The notes beneath the pieces were generated by a model. That model did not search any database. It had not been told where the DNA came from and was given only the letters and a program-made list of their open reading frames with translations. DNA of 64,000 nucleotides from Terrabacter sp. Ter38 (GTDB lineage: Bacteria; Actinomycetota; Actinomycetes; Actinomycetales; Dermatophilaceae): NCBI RefSeq assembly GCF_024519435.1, contig NZ_JALJRZ010000013.1:49014-113013 (forward strand), written 5' to 3'. Of the stretch, positions 57,518 through 64,000 are shown piece by piece. Made by a program: the position numbers and the translations under genes. Every line of letters begins with the position of its first letter. Position 1 is the first letter of the stretch.

Positions 57518-59383
57518 ATGACTGCGTACGACCGGACCGAGCGGGTGCCCACCCCGCGGCCCGGCGCGCGCACCGGTGGTGTGCCCGTGGTCCCACGGCC
57601 TGGCGGGCCGGGGTCCCAGCAGCGGATCGGCCCCTACCGCCTCATCGAGGAGATCGGTGAGGGCGGCATGGGAGTCGTCCACCTCGCCCTCGACCCGCGC
57701 GGGCGTGCCGTCGCGATCAAGGTCCTCCGCGCCCACGTCGCGCACGACGCCGACGCCCGGCAGCGCCTCTCGCGCGAGGTCGACACCCTCTCGCGCATCC
57801 GCGACGCGCGGGTCGCGAGCGTCATCGACGCCGACGTCATGGCGCCCCGCCCCTACATCGTGACCCGCTACGTGCCCGGCCCCGCCCTCGACGAGGTCGT
57901 CGAGGACCACGGCCCGCTGGCCCCGGCGGACCTGCTTCGCCTCGCCCGAGGCATCGCCGAGGCGATCCGCGCCATCCACGCGTGCGGGGTCGTCCACCGC
58001 GACATCAAGCCGGGCAACGTCCTCATCGAGGACGGCGACCCGGTCCTCATCGACTTCGGCATCGCGCACCTGCAGGACGACGTGCGCCACACCGTCGGCG
58101 GGCTCGTCATGGGCACGCCCGGCTACCTCTCGCCCGAGCTCGTCGAGGGTGCCGCCATCACCGACGCCACCGACTGGTGGGGCTGGGCCGCCACGATCAC
58201 GTATGCCGCGTCGGGCCGTCCGCCGTTCGGCCGCGCCCGCATGGATGCTGTGCTCACCCGCGTCCGCGCAGGTGACGTCGACCTGGAGGGCGTCGACCCG
58301 CGCCTCGTGCCGCTGCTGCGCGCGTCCCTCTCTCCCGACCCGCGGCTGCGCCCCCATGCCGACGAGGTCATCGCGGCGCTCGAGCTCTACGCCGCCGGCC
58401 GCGCGGCGACCGTGCCGACTCCCAGCGGCAACCCGTGGGACGACGGCCGCGTCAGCGCGACCCCCGGAGACACCCAGGTCGTCCAGCACGGCAGCACCGC
58501 CGTCATGCCGCCCGTCGGCGCAGCCGGCGCCGTGGGTGCGGTGGCGGCCGTGGCGAACCCGGTGCGATGGGCCCCGCCCCCGACTGGTCCGCGGTCGCCC
58601 GACCCCGACCCGGCGGCATACGACCACGGCTGGGACGACGAGCCCGCGTCGCCGGACGACTGGGGCGGTGCCCAGGCCTACGACGCGCGGCACGGGCGGG
58701 GCGGCCAGGCCGTCGAGCCGGCTCCGCAGGACGGCTACTGGCCCGACGACGAGTGGGACGAGGACGACGAGCCCGCGCAGCGCGAGGGCGACCCGCGCAT
58801 CGGGCTGCCGATGCGCACCGGCCTGCTCGCCGCCGTGGCGATCGCCTGGGTCGGTGCCCTCATGGCGTGGCCGGGCATCGCCCTCGTCGTGCTCGTGGTC
58901 CTGTCAATCCTCGCCCGCGCCACCGACCGCTCGGTCACCGCGCTCGTCCTGCGCCGCTACGACTTCGGCCGCAGGCGCAGCGACGTGCCCTTCGCCGTCG
59001 TGTCGAGCCCGTGGCACCTCGTCGTCGGCATCATCGCGACCGGGGTCGGGCTGCTCCTACCCGTTGCGGTGGCGCTCGCCGGCGTCTTCGCGGCCGCGCT
59101 GCTCCTCGCCGGCACGCAGGGGACCGACCTCGGTCCCGGCGCGCCGATCACGCTCGCGATCGGCGGCACCCTCGGCCTGCTCATGCTGTGGTGGGGTCCC
59201 GGGGGTGCCTCGCTACGGCGCGGGTCACGCTCGATGGCGCGGCGGCTCGTGCCCGCCGGGCTGGCCGCGCAGATCGTGTCCGGGCTGCTCGCCGTCTTCG
59301 GCGTCGTGGCCGCGCTCGTGGCCCTGCGGCACGGGTCGAGCCTCACGTGGGACCCGTTCACGACGAACCCGTTCGGGAAGTGA
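57518..59383 (+). CDS. Hanks-type serine/threonine kinase with C-terminal membrane helices
   Basis: A 621-residue protein. Kinase domain about residues 39-290: glycine loop GEGGMG, lysine in VAIKVL (Lys68), HRDIKPGNVLI catalytic loop, DFGIA, and SPE where APE is usual. A Pro/Asp-rich linker (290-425) follows, then about four membrane helices. No PASTA domains or extracellular sensor, unlike PknB. TACCGT lies 6 nt before the ATG. Target unknown. Confidence 0.88.
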   Translation: MTAYDRTERVPTPRPGARTGGVPVVPRPGGPGSQQRIGPYRLIEEIGEGGMGVVHLALDPRGRAVAIKVLRAHVAHDADARQRLSREVDTLSRIRDARVASVIDADVMAPRPYIVTRYVPGPALDEVVEDHGPLAPADLLRLARGIAEAIRAIHACGVVHRDIKPGNVLIEDGDPVLIDFGIAHLQDDVRHTVGGLVMGTPGYLSPELVEGAAITDATDWWGWAATITYAASGRPPFGRARMDAVLTRVRAGDVDLEGVDPRLVPLLRASLSPDPRLRPHADEVIAALELYAAGRAATVPTPSGNPWDDGRVSATPGDTQVVQHGSTAVMPPVGAAGAVGAVAAVANPVRWAPPPTGPRSPDPDPAAYDHGWDDEPASPDDWGGAQAYDARHGRGGQAVEPAPQDGYWPDDEWDEDDEPAQREGDPRIGLPMRTGLLAAVAIAWVGALMAWPGIALVVLVVLSILARATDRSVTALVLRRYDFGRRRSDVPFAVVSSPWHLVVGIIATGVGLLLPVAVALAGVFAAALLLAGTQGTDLGPGAPITLAIGGTLGLLMLWWGPGGASLRRGSRSMARRLVPAGLAAQIVSGLLAVFGVVAALVALRHGSSLTWDPFTTNPFGK

Positions 59384-59671
59384 CGGCTCGGCGCACGAGT
59401 CGCTGAGCGAGCGGGTCCGGGCCGGTGGGGCCTCCGGGCGGCCACTGTCGGCGCCTGGTGCGTGTAGCGCATCGACCTGAATCCCAGGCCCGAAAAAAGA
59501 TCACGGAAGTGTCTCGACGCGCCTTGTGCGCTGCGGAAACGTCCCGTACCGTCAATGCTCGGCGGCCTCGACTTCGGGTCGAACGGGAGCAGCACCATTC
59601 GGCTCCCGGGTCGCTTCGTCGCGTCCGGCTCCACACGAACGCTCCCACAACTTCACATGGACACCCATTAA
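59384..59671. other. intergenic gap upstream of the riboswitch
   Basis: About 290 bases with no gene recognised. It must contain the promoter for the riboswitch-rpf transcript, but no -35/-10 pair stands out. Confidence 0.4.
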
Positions 59672-60544
<873 letters not shown>

Positions 60545-60564
60545 GTTCCTGATACAACTGAGCC

Positions 60565-60609
60565 GGACGGCCTCGCGCGACCAACCCCTGGGTTTGCGCG
60601 GGGCCGTCC
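60565..60609 (+). terminator. terminator after rpf
   Basis: A 14-bp stem with one mismatch (60565-60578 with 60596-60609), followed by a short T-rich stretch. Confidence 0.7.
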
Positions 60610-60705
60610 TTCTCATGTCCGGTGTCGGCTCGCGTCCGGTGTTTGGGCGTATGCCGTCCGGCTCGGTTACGCTTTCGCCCGTCCGCGGCGCTCGCGCCGA
60701 GACGT

Positions 60706-60778
60706 GCTGGCGTGGCGCAATTGGTAGCGCACCTGTCTTGTAAACAGGCGGTTAGGGGTTCGAGTCCCCTCGCCAGCT
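60706..60778 (+). tRNA. tRNA-Thr(UGU)
   Basis: A complete 73-nt cloverleaf: acceptor GCTGGCG/CGCCAGC, D arm GCGC-AATTGGTA-GCGC, anticodon arm CCTGT-CTTGTAA-ACAGG (anticodon TGT), T arm AGGGG-TTCGAGT-CCCCT, discriminator T. CCA is not encoded. It borders the eroded island to its right and is a probable integration site. Confidence 0.95.
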
Positions 60779-61014
60779 CCCCGCTCATGTGGTCGATAGT
60801 GACCCTGACCTGCGGTCTCGCGGTCGTGGAGCGAGCTGGATGCTGTGGGCACGAGCGGACTCGCGCGGACGCGATTTCACTCCGGGATGGCACGTGGATC
60901 GCACGACGTGCCCGATCGTCTCCGCTGCCGAGCCAGTCTGGTTCGGGGGCTCGCCGTGCTCGGTAAGGCGAACCACCAGGGATTCGGTCACGGCTCGAGG
61001 CGCCAACTCGGCCC

Positions 61015-61298
61015 CTGTTCCCCGCTGTCGACGGACACAGCCATCTTCAACCGACGGTCTTCAACGATGCTTTCCGCAAGGCGCGCCGTGCCGCCGGACG
61101 AGATGACCTACGCGTCATGACGTGAGGCACACGGGAGCGACGCTGGCTGCCATGACCGGGGCCACCCTCGCGGAGCGGCAGCAGCGTCTCGGTCACTCGA
61201 CCGTAGTTGCAGCCTTGCGTCACCAGCACGCTGCCCAGGGTCGGGATGCCGAGATCGCTGAGGCTCTCAGCCGACGTGCCGACGGTCGGTGGCGTTGA
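61015..61298 (+). pseudogene. tyrosine integrase C-terminal relic, frameshifted
   Basis: Two frames together spell the C-terminal end of a phage-type tyrosine recombinase. The first (61015 to about 61112) reads LFPAVDGHSHLQPTVFNDAF and runs to DDLRV. The second reads HDVRHTGATLAAMTGATLAE, with the catalytic Arg box, then RLGHSTVVAALRHQHAAQG and a stop at 61296. A one-base deletion near 61113 separates them. The N-terminal two thirds and the catalytic tyrosine region upstream are not recognisable, so this is a dead remnant beside its tRNA target. Confidence 0.82.
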
Positions 61299-61439
61299 CC
61301 CCGAGGACATGCCCCTCACGCGGAAGCGGAGCATCAGGCAGGAAATCGCCACGCCGCAGATGGCTCCGGCTGGACTCTGCAGCCCGCGGGCCTGGAAATC
61401 GGTGTGAGGAGGGCGCCGATCGCGTGTGACGATCATCGG

Positions 61440-61913
61440 GTGAACGATATTGCCGTGCGGGCTCAGCAGTTGCTCGAGGAGAACCAGTACCTCACGCTTG
61501 CGACCGCAGACGCGAGCGGCAGGCCGTGGTCCTCGACCGTCTGGTACGCGGCTTGGCAGCGGTCGCGGTCAGAGCAGTGGCTGGCGGTCGAGTTCATCTG
61601 GTTGTCGAGGCCGGAGGCACTGCACTCGAGGAACATTCTGCATCGACCCGAGGTAGGCATCAGCATCTTCAACAGCGCCCAGCCTGCTGGGACCGGTGAC
61701 GGGCTCCAATTCGCTGCTCGTGCAGAGCTTGTCCCGTCAGCGCTGTTGGACGAAGCGGCTGAAGCGTTCTCGAGGGCTTCCTTGGCAGCTGGTGGCGGGG
61801 CATGGACGCGCGCCCAAGTCGAAGAGCCGGCACTGCCACGCCTCTATCGCGCGCGGACAGAGTCGGCGTACCTTCTCGGGAACGGCAACAGGGTCGAGCT
61901 TCCTCTCGCCTGA
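61440..61913 (+). CDS. pyridoxamine-5'-phosphate-oxidase-like flavin-binding protein
   Basis: A 157-residue split-barrel protein: QLLEENQYLTLATADASGRP WSST-type opening (QYLTLATADASGRPW), then WLAVEFIWLSRPEALHSRNI and VGISIFNSAQPAGTGDGLQF. Such proteins bind FMN or F420. Codon use is less GC-biased than in the core genome, consistent with island origin. The start is uncertain; GTG 61440 is chosen because the fold begins there. Confidence 0.75.
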   Translation: MNDIAVRAQQLLEENQYLTLATADASGRPWSSTVWYAAWQRSRSEQWLAVEFIWLSRPEALHSRNILHRPEVGISIFNSAQPAGTGDGLQFAARAELVPSALLDEAAEAFSRASLAAGGGAWTRAQVEEPALPRLYRARTESAYLLGNGNRVELPLA

Positions 61914-62383
61914 GGCCCGTGCAAGGCAGACCTGTCGACACGTCGGTAGCCGACGGGACTCACCCAACCTGGTCGTCCGGCGGACAACGTGACGAGCGCT
62001 CACCAAGCAGAAGCGTGAAAGCAGTCGTGGTCGACAGCCGGCGGATAGACGCAGGGGTCCGGCGCTCCGGTTCCGGGCTGCGTCAACCGCTGGATTAGCC
62101 GCGGGGGCAGGTTCATCCGTTCCGGTGCACCTCAGCTCGCTAGTGGTCTGGCTGCGAGGGCCAGATGGGGGGGCTTCCTCACTGGTGCGTAGATCCACGC
62201 CGCCGGCGAGGGATCTCAGCAGGAGCGACCCCGCATGGGCGCGGCGGGCGCCGACGCCGGGGCGCGACGGCGCGGTCTCGGTGTCGACTAGTACGTCACC
62301 GAATGGAGCGCCGCGGGCGACGTCCCCCACGACGGACCTCGTGCGTCTCTTCCGTGGCACGAAGGCCGTGACAGGATGGCCCC
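61914..62383. other. 470-base gap within the island
   Basis: No gene recognised on either strand. A long minus-strand open frame here (62393 to 61737) has no family features and overlaps the flavin-binding gene. CAGGAT at 62372-62377 is a candidate -10 box for parA. Confidence 0.45.
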
Positions 62384-63127
62384 GTGGCGGCAACGGTGAT
62401 CGCGATATACAGCACCAAGGGTGGTGTCGGAAAGACGACGACCGCTGTCAACCTCGCCTGGCAGGCGGCATCCGAAGGGCGAGACGTCCTCCTGTGGGAC
62501 CTTGACCCGCAGGCCGCGGCGACCTGGCTCCTGCAGGTGAAGCCGCATCTGCGAGGAGGCGCCGAGGCGCTCGTGCGGGGCAGGAAGCCCGCGAACAAGG
62601 CGGTGCGCGAATCGAAGCTCGAGCGGATCGACGTGCTCCCCGCCGATGAGAGCTACCGTGACCTCGACATTGCCCTCGACGCGGCAAAGAAGTCGTCGTC
62701 CCGCGTGACGGAGGCACTGCGGCCCCTCCGCAGGCATTACGACGTCATCATCCTCGACACCCCGCCGGGTGCGTCGCTGGTCGCCGAGAACGCGCTGCGC
62801 GCTGCGGACGTCGTCGTTCTGCCGCTCATCCCGTCGGCGCTGGGGCTGCGCTCGCTGGAGCAGGTTCGCGGTGTGATCAAGGATGCCGGCGGCCACGTGA
62901 AACTCGTCGCGTTCCTCTCTCAGGTGGACCGACGAAAGCGCGCCCATGTGGAGGCGCTGGAGCAGCTTCCTGCGGCGCACAAGGAGGTCGGGGACGGCTA
63001 CGTCGGCGCGAGCGTCGTCGTTGAGCGCATGGGCGAGCACCGCGCGCCCATAGGCGTCTACGCCCCGACCTCGGATTCTGCCAAGGCGTTCGCGGACCTG
63101 TGGAAGCGCGTCCGGCGCGCTTCTTGA
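62384..63127 (+). CDS. orphan ParA/Soj-family ATPase
   Basis: A 247-residue deviant-Walker ATPase: AIYSTKGGVGKTTTAVNLAW (signature lysine), LLWDLDPQAAATWLL, VIILDTPPGASLVAENALRA and VVVLPLIPSALGLRSLEQVR. It resembles plasmid and mobile-element ParA proteins. No ParB-like gene or parS-like site is seen nearby. GTG 62384 lies 6 nt after CAGGAT. Confidence 0.88.
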   Translation: MAATVIAIYSTKGGVGKTTTAVNLAWQAASEGRDVLLWDLDPQAAATWLLQVKPHLRGGAEALVRGRKPANKAVRESKLERIDVLPADESYRDLDIALDAAKKSSSRVTEALRPLRRHYDVIILDTPPGASLVAENALRAADVVVLPLIPSALGLRSLEQVRGVIKDAGGHVKLVAFLSQVDRRKRAHVEALEQLPAAHKEVGDGYVGASVVVERMGEHRAPIGVYAPTSDSAKAFADLWKRVRRAS

Positions 63128-63242
63128 GGCCGCGCTCGGGCTGGTTCGCATAGCCGGTACGAAACCGCGATCGACCCCCGGCCGCCCGGGCGAGGCGATC
63201 TATGAAGGGGCGACGAAGTCGCTCCGCTGCATCAGCCACGAC

Positions 63243-63779
63243 GTGAGCACTCCGATCGAGCCCAATGTCGTGGGCACCGTCGAGCCCGCTGTCATGAACA
63301 CTGCCGAGTCCGGCACCGCAGGACCATCAGCGCGTCGCGAGTTCGAGCGCCGCAAGGCCAAGCGTGAGAACGCCTCCGGGCCAAGCCCCCGAAACTCGGC
63401 GGCCTGATCCTCTGGCTTTCCGAGGAGGATGCCAAGAAGTACCGCAGCCGTCCTCACCTCAAGGTCGAAGGCGGCATCCGCCGGCCCGCACGGAACGCCT
63501 GCTCGTCGGTTCCCGCGACTGCACCAAACTCGTCGACGGAGTGCTCAAACAGGTCGACGTGCTGCGTGGACTGCTCGACATCGACGTCCCGGTCCACGGT
63601 GTGCTCTGTTTCGCCGAAGCAGACTGGCCCCTGATCGGCTGCAGCTTCACCACCTGTGGCGTTCAGGCCTGCTGGCCCAGCAAGCTCTCCTCCCAGTTCG
63701 AGGCAGAGGGCCTCTCCAGCGCGCCGACATGATCGCCGAGGTGCACCGGAAGCTAGCCCACGTGCTGCCAGCCGCCTGA
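63243..63779 (+). pseudogene. NERD (nuclease-related) domain gene, multiply frameshifted
   Basis: Fragments of one NERD-domain protein lie in order but in different frames: SARREFERRKAKREN, LRAKPPKLGGLILWLSEE, DAKKYRSRPHLKVEGGIRRP, RLLVGSRDCTKLVDGVLKQV and PLQRADMIAEVHRKLAHVLP. At least three single-base losses separate them (near 63372, 63491 and 63708). Between LSEE and DAKK a block that would encode the first catalytic residues is missing. The gene is dead. Confidence 0.78.
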
Positions 63780-63946
63780 AGCACCGCACGCGCCGAAACG
63801 CGCGGAATGGGCCATGTCACCGTGTCCACACCGTGCCCTGGGATCCAAGGCTGCCAAAGCACGGAACGTCGTGTTCCGCTCAGCAATCTCCGTTGGGCTC
63901 ATGCATCCTTGGTCGCCGCGCACAGAAACACGCCGAACTCGCGGTC

Positions 63947-64000
63947 TGAACCGCCCCGGCATGTCGGGAGACTCCAAACCTTGGGAAGGTTGGAGTCATG
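63947..64000 (+). mobile_element. left end of an IS3-like insertion sequence
   Basis: The segment starts TGAACCGCCCCGGC, like the terminal repeats of actinobacterial IS3-family elements, and leads after 51 nt to a ribosome site and ATG (63998) at the window end, expected to begin orfA of the transposase. A hairpin (63969-63997) precedes the ATG. Only the left end is inside the window. Confidence 0.55.

Noticed and set aside
60781..61014. N-terminal part of the integrase directly after the tRNA
   Set aside because: No integrase motif could be read in any frame upstream of 61015, so the relic is limited to the C-terminal part.
61737..62393. A 218-codon minus-strand open frame in the island
   Set aside because: Overlaps the flavin-binding gene on the opposite strand, shows no motif and has an irregular codon pattern.

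Overview
The window is high-GC DNA (roughly 70% by eye) in which almost every codon ends in G or C. GTG starts are frequent and genes are tightly packed. Three mycothiol genes (mshD, mshA, mscR), a CarD-type regulator, a SenX3-RegX3 phosphate two-component pair, an HbhA-like protein and an Rpf-type muralytic enzyme place it in the Actinomycetota. Overall style and repeated use of the heptamer GTATGCC suggest a Micrococcales/Intrasporangiaceae-like chromosome, but that rank is an inference. Several neighbourhoods match, from memory, blocks of the Mycobacterium tuberculosis chromosome: ppk with mutT1, mshD with glnR, mshA-ybjN-gpm-senX3-regX3, xre-hbhA, and lpqE/carD-ispD-ispF-cysS-trmH.

Layout. 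1-2.8 kb: SigF/SigB-type sigma factor, small conserved proteins and a possible gene relic. 2.9-15.4 kb: a phosphate block with a PhoU-like protein and Pit, the pstSCAB operon behind a PHO box, mutT1, ppk, mshD, and a secreted 5'-nucleotidase behind a second candidate PHO box. 15.5-26.6 kb: glnR, a MoaD-like carrier, and mostly single housekeeping genes (DsrE-like, nitrobindin, ygfZ, BKACE, xre-hbhA, asparaginase II, dtd, a cupin, a MEDS-ATPase sensor, a methyltransferase). 26.8-32.6 kb: mshA-ybjN, gpm, then phoU divergent from senX3-regX3 with a third PHO-box array between them. 32.7-42.3 kb: lpqE, then carD-ispD-SDR-ispF, mscR with a metallo-beta-lactamase, cysS and rlmB. 42.6-45.9 kb: a DsbA/VKOR disulfide pair and two membrane/kinase-like genes. 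46-57 kb: maltodextrin uptake (ATPase, malEFG, GH13 enzyme, LacI regulator, paired operators) followed by trehalose synthesis (otsA-otsB). 57-60.6 kb: a CBS protein, a Ser/Thr kinase, and an Rpf-LysM enzyme behind a c-di-AMP riboswitch. 60.7-64 kb: tRNA-Thr(UGU) followed by an eroded island with a frameshifted integrase relic, a flavin-binding protein, an orphan ParA, a heavily broken NERD gene and the left end of an IS3-like element.

The main theme is phosphate: low- and high-affinity uptake, polyphosphate kinase, extracellular nucleotidase, PhoU and SenX3-RegX3, joined by 11-bp PHO-box repeats at three promoters. A second theme is carbon storage and export (maltodextrin in, trehalose made). 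Two window-wide signals are not ordinary genes: many genes appear to be leaderless (a TANNNT-type -10 box 6-7 nt before the start codon), and GTATGCC occurs 32 times, balanced between strands, twice as inverted pairs forming terminators. I found no CRISPR array and no complete prophage.
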